Shown: in pieces, positions 16,133-28,368 of the stretch
Layout of the letters: every line of letters begins with the position of its first letter
Position numbering within the stretch: position 1 is the stretch's first letter
Source of the DNA: JACVRW01 sp963846505
Lineage (GTDB): Bacteria > Actinomycetota > Thermoleophilia > Solirubrobacterales > Thermoleophilaceae
DNA length: 64,000 bases
Direction of reading: 5' to 3'
Assembly: GCA_963846505.1 (NCBI GenBank)
Contig: CAWJWD010000001.1
Location: 1-64,000 of the forward strand
Position numbers and translations under genes: made by a program
Notes under the pieces: model-generated
Databases searched by the model: none
The model's input: only the letters and a program-made list of their open reading frames with translations
Told to the model about the DNA's origin: nothing

Positions 16133-17200
16133 TCAGCCGACCGGAGTCGGGATGAGCGCCGGCGGCAGGGCCACGCGATCGCGCCCGCCGCGCTTGGCTT
16201 GGTAGAGCGCCGCGTCGGCCTCAGCGAAGATGCGCTCGTAGTCGAAGGTGTCCCCCCGCTTGGATGCGCTGACGCCGAAGCTCATCGTGAGCCGCACCTC
16301 GCCGGCGAGCGTGGCGTCCGCGAGGACGACCCGCAGCTCCTCCGCCCGCGCGACCACCTGCTCGACCTCCGCTCCCGGCAGCAGCATCAGGAACTCCTCG
16401 CCGCCGAGCCGATAGACGAGGTCGAAGGCGCGCAGGTGCTTGCGCAGGAGATACGCGACGTCCTTGAGCACCGCGTCGCCCGTCGCGTGACCGAGCGAGT
16501 CGTTGATGCGCTTGAAGTGGTCCAGGTCGCCGACGATCACGCCGATCGGCTCGCCGGTGATGGCGGACTGCTGCGCGAGCTCGCTCGTGCGCGTGGCGAG
16601 TGCCTTGCGGTTGAGCATGCCGGTCAGCTGATCGATCACCGCCTCGCCGCGGTGCTCGAGGTCGGAGCGCATCAGCGCGGTCGAGAGCATCCCGGTGGTG
16701 ATCACCAGCGCGGTGGGCGCGACGACCAAGGTCGGATCGTCGATCACCGCGCTTGGGTCAACCCCGAAGGCCACGGCGCACATCAGCCCGATCACGATCC
16801 CCACCCCCACGACCACGCCACGCGTGGAGAAGCGCGCGCTGAGCGTGACGACCGGGATCGCGAACCAGCTCATCGCGACGGCCTCGGCGCCGGTCAGGGC
16901 GACGCTCGCCCCGATCGTCACCTCCGAGCCGATCCAGGCCGCGAACATGACGTACTCCGGCTTGGCCACCCGCTCGGTCCAGTGATCGGCGGCGGTGAAC
17001 AGCGCCGCGGCGAACACGAGCGGGATCAGCGTCCACCAGCCGAGCCACGGCGCGCACAGCACCAGCGCAGCGGCCAGCACGGCCATCGACGAGCGGCGCA
17101 CGAGCGCCAAGCGACGGTCCATGTCCAACAGTCGCTCGCGATCGAGGTCGCTCTCACACAGCCACGTACCGCCCGTGCGCTCGGAAGGTCGTTTGTGCAT
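16133..17200 (-). CDS. Membrane-bound diguanylate cyclase (GGDEF)
   Basis: Intact, 355 residues. The N-terminal ~170 residues contain about five to six hydrophobic segments (MAVLAAALVLCAPWLGWW, LIPLVFAAALFTAA, VVVGVGIVIGLMCAVAFG and others), then a GGDEF domain from about 185. Key elements are DQLTGMLNRKAL, VGDLDHFKRINDSLGHATGD and the active-site signature RLGGEEFLMLLPG (GGEEF). Two GTP are condensed to cyclic-di-GMP. An inhibitory I-site RxxD is not evident in the expected place. It lies 43 bases downstream of prfB on the same strand, with its own Shine-Dalgarno (GCGAGGA). Confidence 0.92.
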   Translation of the reverse strand: MHKRPSERTGGTWLCESDLDRERLLDMDRRLALVRRSSMAVLAAALVLCAPWLGWWTLIPLVFAAALFTAADHWTERVAKPEYVMFAAWIGSEVTIGASVALTGAEAVAMSWFAIPVVTLSARFSTRGVVVGVGIVIGLMCAVAFGVDPSAVIDDPTLVVAPTALVITTGMLSTALMRSDLEHRGEAVIDQLTGMLNRKALATRTSELAQQSAITGEPIGVIVGDLDHFKRINDSLGHATGDAVLKDVAYLLRKHLRAFDLVYRLGGEEFLMLLPGAEVEQVVARAEELRVVLADATLAGEVRLTMSFGVSASKRGDTFDYERIFAEADAALYQAKRGGRDRVALPPALIPTPVG

Positions 17201-17243
17201 CGTTCCTCGCCTTGTTGTTCGGCAGGAACGCGCGCAGGCTTGA

Positions 17244-18324
17244 CTAGTTGCGATCCCCCGCGCGTCGCAGCAACTCCGCGCGCACGAAGTCGTCCAGGTC
17301 CCCGTCCAGCACGCCTTGGGCGTTGCCGGCCTCCACGCCGGTGCGGTGGTCCTTGACCATCGTGTACGGGTGCAGCACGTAGCTGCGGATCTGGGAGCCC
17401 CAGGCGACGTCCTGGGCCTCGCCCTTCTCCTTGGCGATCTCCTCCTGGCGGCGGCGCTCCTCGGCCTCGATCAGCTTCGCGCGCAGCATCGTCATCGCGG
17501 TCTGCCTTGTTGGCCGACTGCGAGCGCTCGTTCTGGCACTGCACCACGATCCCCGACGGCCTGTGGGTGATGCGCACCGCCGAGTCGGTCTTGTTGACGT
17601 GCTGGCCGCCGGCGCCCGAGGCGCGGTAGGTGTCGATCTGCAGGTCGTCGGGCTCGATCTCGACGCTCATGTCGTCGTCGAGCAGCGGCGCCACCTCGAC
17701 GCCGGCGAAGCCGGTGTGGCGACGCGACTGGGCGTCGAAGGGCGATATCCGCACCAGCCGGTGCACGCCCTTCTCGGCGCTGAAGAGGCCGTAGGCGTTC
17801 TCGCCGCGGGCGATGAAGGTCGCGGACTTGATGCCGGCCTCCTCCCCCGCCGAGGCCTCCTTGAGCTCGACCTTCATCCCGCGCGACTCGGCCCAGCGCA
17901 TCTCCATGCGCAGCAGCATCTCGGCCCAGTCCTGCGAGTCCGTGCCGCCGGCGCCGGCGTTGACGGTCACGACGGCGTCGCCGTCGTCGTACTCGCCGCT
18001 GAACAGGCGCGCCTCCTCGAGCGCGGCCAGCCTCGACTCGATCGAGGCTCCGCTGCTCCTGGAGCTCGGAGGCGATGCCCTCGTCCTCGGCCGCCATCTC
18101 CTCGAGCGCGTCGAGGTCGTCGACGTCGCTCTCCAGCTCGCGAAAGCCCTCGAGCCGGCGTGTGACGACGGAATGCTCGGCGGAGACCTTGGCCGCCCGC
18201 TCCTGGTCGTCCCAGAAGCCGGGGGCCTGCATCTCCCCCTCCAGCGCGTTGACGCGCGCCTCTAGGCGAGCGGGGTCAAAGGTAGTCCGCGAGCAGCTTC
18301 AGCTGGTCGCGGAGGCCATCGGCG

Positions 18325-18338
<14 letters not shown>
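17244..18338 (-). CDS. prfB: Peptide chain release factor 2, with programmed +1 frameshift
   Basis: Class I release factor for UAA/UGA. The ATG at 18338 lies inside the secA 3' end. A 20-codon leader (MAPPSADGLRDQLKLLADYL) ends in CTT TGA C at 18281-18275; shifting +1 there gives L-DPARLEARVN and continues EMQAPGFWDDQERAAKVS, exactly the RF2 pattern. Downstream the RF2-specific SPF recognition tripeptide (VRISPFDAQSRR) and the catalytic GGQ (GAGGQHVNKTDSAVRITH) are visible. Two further frame changes, near 18050 and 17500, fall in conserved sequence and are probably sequence errors. About 364 codons, normal. RF2 levels are expected to autoregulate through the UGA. An upstream Shine-Dalgarno stimulator like the E. 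coli AGGGGG is not obvious. Confidence 0.95.
18275..18281 (-). promoter_or_regulatory. prfB: Programmed +1 frameshift site of prfB (CTTTGAC)
   Basis: On the minus strand codons GAC TAC CTT TGA C. The 0-frame stops at TGA (18278-18276); the +1 frame reads CTT T GAC and enters the RF2 body. This is the conserved slip site of bacterial RF2 genes. Confidence 0.92.
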
Positions 18339-21187
<2,849 letters not shown>

Positions 21188-21285
21188 CGAGGGGCTTACG
21201 GTAGCAAGGGCGGAGGCCTGCTCGGACCACGGTGCAATTTTCTTGAGCGGTGCTCGCACCCGCTTCTGATCTAGTCTGCGCTGGG

Positions 21286-21552
21286 ATGCGGCTGTTCAAG
21301 CGCAAGCCTCGCGACAGCGACGTGCACGTCGGCGATCCGCGCTTCGACGACTGGGAGATCGTGGCCGACTTCGAGGACGTGCGGACCGCACGTGCGTTCG
21401 CCGGCCGCCTGCGCGAGCTCGGGATCGAGAACGCGATCACGACCGACTGGCCGCTCGACCGATTCGGGCGCGGCGACGTCGCCCTGCGCGTCCCCGCAGC
21501 ACGCTACGGGGACGCGACCGTCGCCCTCGACGGGCTCGACGACGACGACTGA
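21286..21552 (+). CDS. Small conserved protein, DUF2007-like
   Basis: Intact, 88 residues. It begins MRLFKRKPRDSDVHVGD and has a core WEIVADFEDVRTARAFAGRL followed by RELGIENAITTDW, resembling the putative signal-transducing DUF2007 fold (a beta-alpha-beta unit comparing a current segment with a short stored one). The assignment is by pattern only. It lies on the opposite strand between secA and hpf, divergent from secA and convergent with hpf. A TAGTCT -10-like hexamer ends only eight bases before the ATG, so the mRNA may be leaderless. Confidence 0.6.
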   Translation: MRLFKRKPRDSDVHVGDPRFDDWEIVADFEDVRTARAFAGRLRELGIENAITTDWPLDRFGRGDVALRVPAARYGDATVALDGLDDDD

Positions 21553-21561
21553 ACGCTCGGC

Positions 21562-21900
21562 TCAGGCCACGTGCGGCTGCGTGCGGGCTGTCTCGCGCCG
21601 GCGGCGGCGCTTGTCCCGGTGCTTCTTGACCTGGCGCGCGAGGTCGTCGGCGACCAGGTTCATCGAATGGCCCAGGTCCTCGGAGCGCTCGCAGGCGCGC
21701 AGCGTCGTGCCCTTGAGGTGGAGGGTCGCCTCGACGACCTGCGAGTCGCGGATCGCGGGGTTGCGCTCCTCACGGCACTCGAGCTCCAGCTCGGCGAGCG
21801 GCGACACCTGCCGTGTCACCTTCTCGAGCTTCTTGCGCGCTCTCGCCACCAGCTCCTCGTCGACGGTCATCCCGTTGCGGCCCTTCACCTGGATGCGCAT
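21562..21900 (-). CDS. hpf: Ribosome hibernation-promoting factor, short form
   Basis: Intact, 112 residues. The ATG at 21900 has a perfect AGGAGG six bases upstream, which decides it over the longer open frame. The HPF/RaiA fold is visible: MRIQVKGRNGMTVDEELVAR, then KLEKVTRQVSPLAELELEC, VVEATLHLKGTTLRACERSED and the basic helix DDLARQVKKHRDKRRRRRE. The C-terminal dimerisation domain of long HPF, usual in Gram-positive bacteria, is absent, so it resembles the short HPF or YfiA type. It would bind the 30S channel in stationary phase. Located between comF and secA. Confidence 0.88.
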   Translation of the reverse strand: MRIQVKGRNGMTVDEELVARARKKLEKVTRQVSPLAELELECREERNPAIRDSQVVEATLHLKGTTLRACERSEDLGHSMNLVADDLARQVKKHRDKRRRRRETARTQPHVA

Positions 21901-22002
21901 GCAAGCCCTCCTGGGTTGGCGACGTGTGTTCGCGAGGCGGTACACCGATGGTACCCCGGAGGTCCCCTGTATTCCAGGGTTCCGAAACCTCGCTCCCACC
22001 GG

Positions 22003-22654
22003 TCAGCGACCGAGCGTGCGCGCGTAGGCCAGCGCGGCGACCTCGCGGCAGCCGGCGACGTGCAGCGCCTCGGCGCAGGCGGCGAACGTCGCGCCGGTGG
22101 TGACCACGTCGTCGACGAGCAGTGCGCGCGCGGGCGGCTCGACGCCCGGACGCGGCGCGAAGGCGCCGGACAGGGCCGCCAGCCGGGCGGCGCGGCTGCG
22201 GCCGACTTGTGGGTCGTCGCCGCGTACGCGGGTGAGGCAGCGTGCGAGCGCGAGGCCAGTTCGACGGGCGAGCGCGGCGGCCAGGAGCTCCGCCTGGTCG
22301 TAGCCGCGGCGGCGAGCACGGGAGCGAGCCGTGGGAACGGGAACGAGCACGGAGCCGGGAGTTCGCAGCGTGCTCGGCGCGGTCGCGCACGATCTGGGTC
22401 GCGAGGGCGTCCGCGAGGCCGGCCGCGCCGCGGTACTTCAGACCGCGTACGAGCTCCCGAGCCGGTCCCTCGTAGGCGACCGGCGCCCAGAGCTCCACGC
22501 CGGCGACGGCGATCGGCTCCGGGTCGAGGAAGCGCAGTCGGGCGCGGCAGCTGCGGCAGAGCGGTTCGCGCGCCGGGGCGGCGCCGCCGCAGGCCCAGCA
22601 GAGCGGCGGCACGAGCGCGGCGAGCAGCGGGCCGAGGCGAAGCGGGAGGAGCAT
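22003..22654 (-). CDS. comF: ComF family phosphoribosyltransferase-like protein (one frameshift)
   Basis: About 216 residues if repaired. It begins MLLPLRLGPLLAALVPPLC and holds the N-terminal zinc-finger cysteines (LCWACGG, LCRSCRARL), then LWAPVAYEGPARELVRGLKY. After a frame change near 22350 it continues LVPVPTARSRARRRGYDQAE and ends with the PRTase loop ALLVDDVVTTGATFAACAE (PRPP-binding DDVxTTGAT). ComF is linked to DNA uptake and recombination in competent bacteria and to nucleotide salvage-like binding. It is upstream of hpf-secA-prfB, and divergent from ctaG with 34 bases between the starts. Confidence 0.9.
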
Positions 22655-22688
22655 CGGTCCAGGGTCCCGGAGACCGTGTGACGCGTGT

Positions 22689-23594
22689 GTGCCGTACGTG
22701 ACGATCGTGTACGGATGGGCGCTGCCACAATCCGGGGCCGTGCCGTTCGCCGACGTGCATCCGCGCATCGAGTGGCTGGCCGATCCACTCGTGCTGGCGC
22801 CGCTGGCGACGATGGTCGCCATCTACGCGATGCGCTTCCGCTCGGCCCGCCGCGAGGCCGGTGGGCGCGGGGCCGGCGCGGCCCAGGCGCTCGCGTTCGC
22901 CGGCTGCATCGTCGTGCTGCTGATCGCGCTCTGCTCCCCGCTGGACGGCCTCGGCGAGAACTACCTGTTCTCGGCCCACATGCTCCAGCACGTGCTGCTC
23001 GGCGACATCGCGCCGCTGCTGCTGCTGCTCGCCCTCTCGCGCGTGATCATGCGCCCCGCCACGCGCCGGCTGATCCGCGTCGAGCGCGCGCTCGGGCCGT
23101 TCGCCCACCCGCTCACGGGCCTGATCCTGTGGCTGGCGCTGATGTACGTCTGGCACGTTCCCGCGCTCTACGACGCGGCGCTCGAGCATCCGGTCGTGCA
23201 CCTGCTCGAGCACGTCTCGTTCTTCACCGCCGGCATGGCCGTCTGGTGGCCGCTGATCCAACCCGTGCCGATGCGCCACAAGCTGACCGGGCTGCAACCG
23301 ATCGCCTACATCGGCACGGCCAAGGCGGGCATGGCCGTGCTGGGCATCGCGCTGACCTGGAGCACGACCGTCTTCTACCCGTACTACGAGGGCGTGCCGC
23401 GGATCTGGGGCCTGTCGCCGATCGAGGACCAGAACGTCGGCGGCGTGATCATGATGGTCGAGCAGTCGCTGACGTTCGGGCTCGTGCTGGCGGCGCTGTT
23501 CGTGCGCATGCTGACCGCATCCGAGACCGACCAGCGTCGGCGCGAGCGCTTGGAAGATGCCCAGCTCGAAGACGCGGCTCAAGTTCGTGGCTGA
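22689..23594 (+). CDS. CtaG-like cytochrome c oxidase assembly membrane protein
   Basis: Intact, 301 residues, about seven transmembrane segments. Family signature elements are visible: FSAHMLQHVLLGDIAPLLLL, LALMYVWHVPALYDAALEH and VHLLEHVSFFTAGMAVWWPL. The paired histidines are conserved in caa3_CtaG (DUF1404-type) proteins, thought to deliver copper to cytochrome oxidase. Start is GTG at 22689; an internal start is possible. The kinase gene begins 12 bases downstream. Confidence 0.85.
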   Translation: MPYVTIVYGWALPQSGAVPFADVHPRIEWLADPLVLAPLATMVAIYAMRFRSARREAGGRGAGAAQALAFAGCIVVLLIALCSPLDGLGENYLFSAHMLQHVLLGDIAPLLLLLALSRVIMRPATRRLIRVERALGPFAHPLTGLILWLALMYVWHVPALYDAALEHPVVHLLEHVSFFTAGMAVWWPLIQPVPMRHKLTGLQPIAYIGTAKAGMAVLGIALTWSTTVFYPYYEGVPRIWGLSPIEDQNVGGVIMMVEQSLTFGLVLAALFVRMLTASETDQRRRERLEDAQLEDAAQVRG

Positions 23595-23606
23595 GCGGCC
23601 GATGGG

Positions 23607-26191
23607 GTGACCATCGATCCCCTGCTCGGAGAGACTCCGGCAGCCGCGGCAGCGTCGCCGCAGGCCGCCACATGGTCCACGCACCAGCTGACGAGCTTCC
23701 TCGCGCTGGTGTCCTCGGCCGAGGACGAGCGCAGCGCCAGCCAGATGGCCGTCGAGCGCACGGCCGAGGCCCTCGAGGCCGAGGTCGCCGCGCTCGTGCG
23801 AGGCCGCGAGGTGGTCGCGAGCTTCGGCTTCGCTCCCGATCACGAGCTCGAACGAGCGCTCGCCGACGTCGCCGTCGACGAGGCCGTCAGCATCGTCATC
23901 CCCGGGCTCGGGGCCTGCCCGGCCTTCGCGGTCGGAGTCGAGGACGACGCCGCCGGTGAGCATCGTGATCGCTCGCGGCCGGCACGAGGGCTTCACCGCC
24001 GAGGAGCACCAGCTGGCGCGCGGCATGGCACGCGTGCTCGGCCTGTCGCTGCGACTGTTCCGGGTCGCCGCGGCCGAGCGCGCCCAGCGCGACGAGGCCG
24101 AGACCCAGGCGCTGCTCAACCAGCGGCTGCTCGAGTCGCTGCAGGAGCGTCAGGAGCTGCTCGAGCGCCTGTCGCGGATCCAGCGCGCGATCGCCCGTGG
24201 CGCCGCACGCGCGGAGATCTTCGAGGCGATCTGCCACGACGCCTGCGAGCTGCTCGGCGAGGAGCTCGTCGGCCTGCGGCTGATCGCCCCGGACGAGCCC
24301 GGGACGCTCGAGCTGATCGCCGTCGTCGGACCCGACGCCGAGGAGCTGCGCGGGCAGCGCATCCCGCTCGGCAGCGGCCTCGGCGGGCGCGCGCTGAGCG
24401 AGGACCGGCTGGTCGTGGCCGAGGACTATCAGGGCTCCGAGCTGGGGCTGGAGGCCTACAGGCAGCGCGGCCTGGCGTCGGGCATGGCGGTGCCGGTGCA
24501 CGAGCACGGGCGCCCGGTCGGCAGCCTCGTCGTCGCCTCCTATGCCGGCGGGCGGCGCTACAGCGCCACCGAGCGGGACATGCTCGTCGCGCTCGCCGGC
24601 CACGCCAGCCTGGCGCTGTCGGACAGCCGCCGCATCGAGGCCCTGCGCGAACGCGACGCGATGCGCATGAACACCCGCTTCCGGGCGCTCGTGCAGAACT
24701 CGTCGGACATGATCACCGTGGTCGACCCCGGCGGTCTCGTTCAGCTACGTCAGCCCGTCGGCCGAGCGCACGTTGGCGGCGCCCGCCGAGGGTCTCGAGG
24801 GAGCCCCGCTGGCAGAGCTGATCCACCCCGAGGATCGCGAGGAAGCGCTTGCCCTGCTGGCGCGCATCGCGGACACGGGCAGCAGCGCCGGCCCGGTCCA
24901 ATGGCGCATGCGCGGCCGCTCCGGCTGGATCGAGGTCGAGACGATCGCGACCAGCCAGCTCGACGACCCGGACGTCGCCGGCGTGGTGCTCAACAGCCGC
25001 GAGGTGACCGAGCGGCGCCGGCTCGAGGCGCAGCTGCGCCAGTCCCAGCGCCTGGAGAGCGTCGGCCAGCTGGCCGGTGGCGTCGCCCACGACTTCAACA
25101 ACTTCCTCTCGGTGATCCGCGGCTACGCCGGCTTCCTCGAGCAGTCGCTGCCGGCCGACAGCCCGCTGCGCGCCGACGCCGGCGAGATCTCACAGGCGGC
25201 CGAGCGCGCCGCGCGGCTGACCAACCAGCTGCTCGTGTTCAGCCGCCGCGACGTCGTGCGCAGCCGCGTGCTCGACCTCGGCGAGCTGTTGCTCGGCATG
25301 CGGACGTTGCTCGACCGCAGCGTCGGCGAGGCGGTCGAGCTGCGAGTCGACGCGCCGGAGGCAGCTGTGGCGCGTCGAGGCCGACCCGAGCCAGGTCGAG
25401 CAGGTGCTGATGAACCTCGCCGTCAACGCCCGCGACGCGATGCCCGGCGGCGGCACGCTCGAGCTGCGCCTGGAGAACGTCTGCCTCGACGGCGACGCGC
25501 CGGCACGGGCCGACGCGGCGCGGGCCGTCACGTGCGCCTGCGCGTGCGCGACAGCGGCGCCGGCATGCCGCCCGAGGTGGTCGAGCACGCCTTCGAGCCG
25601 TTCTACACGACCAAGCCGAAGGGCGCAGGGCACCGGCCTCGGGCTGGCCACCGTCTACGGGATCGTGACCCAGGCCCGTGGCAGCATCGAGATCTGCTCG
25701 ACGCCCGGCGAGGGCACCGCCGTCGAGGTGCTGCTGCCCGCGACCGGCGCCGAGCCGGCGCTCGACGCCGAGCCCGAGGCCGCCGCAGGCGCGACCCGGG
25801 CGCGGCGAGACGATCCTCGATCGTCGAGGACGAGGACGCCGTGCGACGACTGACCCAGCGCATCCTCAGCCGCGCCGGCTACACGGTGATCGAGGCCGTC
25901 GGCGGCCCGGCGGCGATGGCCGCCTGGGAGGCGCACGAGGGTGCGATCGACCTGCTGCTGACCGACGTCGTGATGCCCGGCATGTCCGGCAAGGAGCTGG
26001 CCGACCGCCTCGGCGTCGTGCCGGTGTTCATGTCCGGCTACACCGACGACGTCGTCCTGCGCCACGGCGTCGAGGCCGGCCGACCGCGCCTGGTGCAGAA
26101 GCCGTTCGATGCCGACACGCTGCTGGCGGCCGTGCGGGCGGCGCTGGACGAAGGTCAGGCGTCGGCGGGCTGCGACAGCCGCCAGGCGTAG
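23607..26191 (+). CDS. Hybrid sensor histidine kinase, GAF-PAS-HisKA-HATPase-REC (six frameshifts)
   Basis: About 861 residues after repair; frame changes near 23950, 24735, 25360, 25530, 25625 and 25810. Order of domains: an N-terminal GAF-like region (about 1-130), a second GAF (about 190-345, ICHDACELLGEELVGLRLIA ... GLASGMAVPVHEHGRPVGSL), a PAS fold (NSSDMITVVDPGG ... HPEDREEALALLARI), a HisKA dimerisation helix with phosphoacceptor His (GGVAHDFNNFLSVI), an HATPase domain with N-box (MNLAVNARDAMPGGG) and G-boxes (DSGAGMPPEVVEHAFEPFYT, GTGLGLATVYGIV), and a C-terminal receiver with phospho-Asp (LLLTDVVMPGMSGKEL) and Lys (VQKPFDADTLL). It resembles CckA-type hybrid kinases. No transmembrane segment is seen, so it is probably a cytosolic sensor. 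The 3' end overlaps the convergent methyltransferase by 37 bases. Confidence 0.85.
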
Positions 26192-26943
26192 AGCACCGCG
26201 GCCACCGAGGTCGCGAGGTTGAGGCTCGAGACGCCGGTGCGCATCGGCAGCGCCACCCGCGCATCCGCGCGTTCGCGCAGCGCGTCGGTGAGGCCGTGGC
26301 GCTCGGTGCCGAAGGCGAGCAGCGCACGCGGCGGCAACGTCGCGGGATCGAAGGGCTCGCCGTCCGGGTCGAGCGCCACCAGGGGACGGTCGCCCCGCGA
26401 CGCGTCGTGCGGCCAATCCTCGCCGCGCAGCACCGGGAGGGCGAAGTGCAGGCCCGCCGAACCGCGCAGGGCGTCGGGCTGCCACGGATCGACCGCGCCC
26501 GTCGTGATCAGGCCGGCGACGTCGCAGGCTGCCGCGACGCGCACGCAAGCGCCGACGTTGAAGAGGTTGCGCGGATCCTCGAGCAGCACCGCGGGCCGCT
26601 CGTCGGCGTCCAGCCGCTCGCGCCGGCGCTCCGGCGACGGCCGGCCGGCGACGGCCAGCACGCCGGTGCGCGGCATGCGCGGCGCGAGGCGAGCGAAGGT
26701 CTGCTCGTCGACGATCGTCACGAGCTCGCGGAAGCGGCCGGTGAGGTCCGGGGCGAGCGTCGCAGCCAGCCGCTCCAACTCCTCCGGCTCGGTGCCGGCG
26801 ACCGCGTCGAGCGAGGCGCCGAAGCGCAGCGCGTGCTTGAGCGCATGGAAGCCCTCGACCACCGTGCGCCGCGGGTCGCGCCGGGACTCCAGGAAGTGCG
26901 CCACCAGACGCCCCTGCGCGGGCGCTGCGCGTGCCTCGGGCAT
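26155..26943 (-). CDS. SpoU/TrmH-family RNA 2'-O-methyltransferase
   Basis: Intact, 262 residues. The N-terminal part (about 1-100) is a substrate-binding-like region and the C-terminal part is a SPOUT domain with the three motifs: motif 1 LLEDPRNLFNVGACVRVA, motif 2 LLAFGTERHGLTDALRERA, motif 3 VALPMRTGVSSLNLATSVA. These form the knot that binds SAM and the Arg/Glu/Asn catalytic residues. The target (rRNA or tRNA) cannot be told from sequence. ATG at 26943 lies ten bases from the ugp gene's end. Confidence 0.88.
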   Translation of the reverse strand: MPEARAAPAQGRLVAHFLESRRDPRRTVVEGFHALKHALRFGASLDAVAGTEPEELERLAATLAPDLTGRFRELVTIVDEQTFARLAPRMPRTGVLAVAGRPSPERRRERLDADERPAVLLEDPRNLFNVGACVRVAAACDVAGLITTGAVDPWQPDALRGSAGLHFALPVLRGEDWPHDASRGDRPLVALDPDGEPFDPATLPPRALLAFGTERHGLTDALRERADARVALPMRTGVSSLNLATSVAAVLYAWRLSQPADA

Positions 26944-26953
26944 GAGCCCGAGA

Positions 26954-28319
26954 CTAGCCCTCGAGCAGCGTCCCGGCCTCGATGCGGGCGGGTCCCTCGA
27001 CGGTCACCGCGCCCCGCACGACCACGTCGGCGTCGAAGCTGACGTCGCCGTCGACCGTCAGCCGCTCGCAGTCCACCAGCGACGGCGGCCCGGACTCGAA
27101 GCGGCGCTCGAAGTCGGCCAGCAGCTTGTAGTGCTTCGAGTCGAGGTCGATCACCGGCGGCTCGCCGTCGCGTGCGGGCACGAGCGACACCTGCGCGTCG
27201 TCGGGCGAGATCGCGTACACGTCCGAACGCAGCGAGAGCAGGTCGTTGGTGGTCTTGACCGGGACGAAGCGACGTCGCGGCACGCGCACCGCGTCCGCGC
27301 CCTCGAAGACGTCGATCGCCGCGCCCATCGCGCTCTCGAGCTGGATCACCGCCGGCGAGTCGGGGTCCGTGGGGTCGACGGTCTTGCGGTTGACGATCAT
27401 CGGCAGGCCGAGCACGCCGTCGCGCTCGCCGAGCGTGCGCGCGAGCGTCTGCAGGTCGATCCAGAGGGTGTTCGCGTTGAAGTAGCGGTGGCGCGTGACG
27501 TCCTCGAAGGCCGCCTGGTCGTCCGCGGAGATCTGCGAGGTCTCGCGCAGGACCAGCCCGCCGCCGCGTCGACGTGCGAGATGGCCGCCCTTCTTGTCCG
27601 ACTCGGTGCGGTCGGCGACCTCCATCGCGAACGGCAGCTCCCGCTCGGCGAACCAGCGCAGGATGCGCGGGTCGAGCACGGCGCCGAGGTTGTCCGAGTT
27701 CGACACGAAGGCGTAGCGGTAGCCGCGCTCGAGCAGCGTCGTCGAGCACGCCGGAGGCGGCGATCGAGGTGTAGAGGTCGCCGTGGCCGGGCGGTGCCCA
27801 CTCCAGCTCGGGGTCCTGCGGCCACTCGATCGGCTCGAGGTCGTCCGCGCGCAGCTTCGGCACCTTGCCCTGGACGAAGTCGAGCGGCAGGTCGAGCTCG
27901 ATCTCGGGATGGCGACGCAGCGCCGCGAGCGACGCGTCGCGGGTGCGGAAGCTGTTCATCAGCACCAGCGGCACGCGCGCGCCGCTGCGCTCGCGCAGGC
28001 GCAGCACCTGCTCGACGGTGATGTCGAGGAACGTCTTGCCCTCGCGTGCCTCGATCAGCGACTTGGGGCCGGTCATGCCCATGCTCGTGCCCAGGCCGCC
28101 ATTGAGCTTGAGCACGATCGCCTGGTCGAGCAGCTCCTCGCCGCCGTCGGGCAACGACTCGGCGTCGGCGATGCCCTGCGCCGGCTCGATCTGCGACTCG
28201 GGCAGCATCCCCTGCTCGCCTGCCGCCAGCCGCCGGTAGTAGTGCTCGAATGCCTGCAGGGCGATCTCCGGGAGGCCCTCGCGGCGCATCTTGTCCAGGC
28301 TCTGATCCAGTCCGTGCAC
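26954..28319 (-). CDS. UTP-glucose-1-phosphate uridylyltransferase, UDPGP (eukaryote-like) type (one frameshift)
   Basis: Makes UDP-glucose from UTP and glucose-1-phosphate; it belongs to the UDPGP/UGP2 family rather than the bacterial GalU family. The nucleotide-binding loop KLNGGLGTSMGMTGPKSLIE and the following VLMNSFRT are clear, then SNSDNLGAVLDPRILRWFAE (uridine/metal region) and KKGGHLARRRGG. The C-terminus has a short left-handed helix region ending at IEAGTLLEG. About 455 residues. One frame change near 27735. The start is GTG at 28319 (VHGLDQSLDKM). The divergent c-di-GMP gene begins 50 bases away. It supplies UDP-glucose for the UGDH and glycosyltransferase genes at 39-56 kb. Confidence 0.88.
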
Positions 28320-28368
28320 GGGCGCGATCCTACGCGCGCCAAGCTCAAGCTCGTCGCCAGGCCGGTCG

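Noticed and set aside
26954..28319. GalU-type UDP-glucose pyrophosphorylase
   Set aside because: The LNGGLGTSMGMTGPKS loop and overall layout are of the UDPGP/UGP2 type, not bacterial GalU (which has an AAGLGTRFLPATK-type loop).
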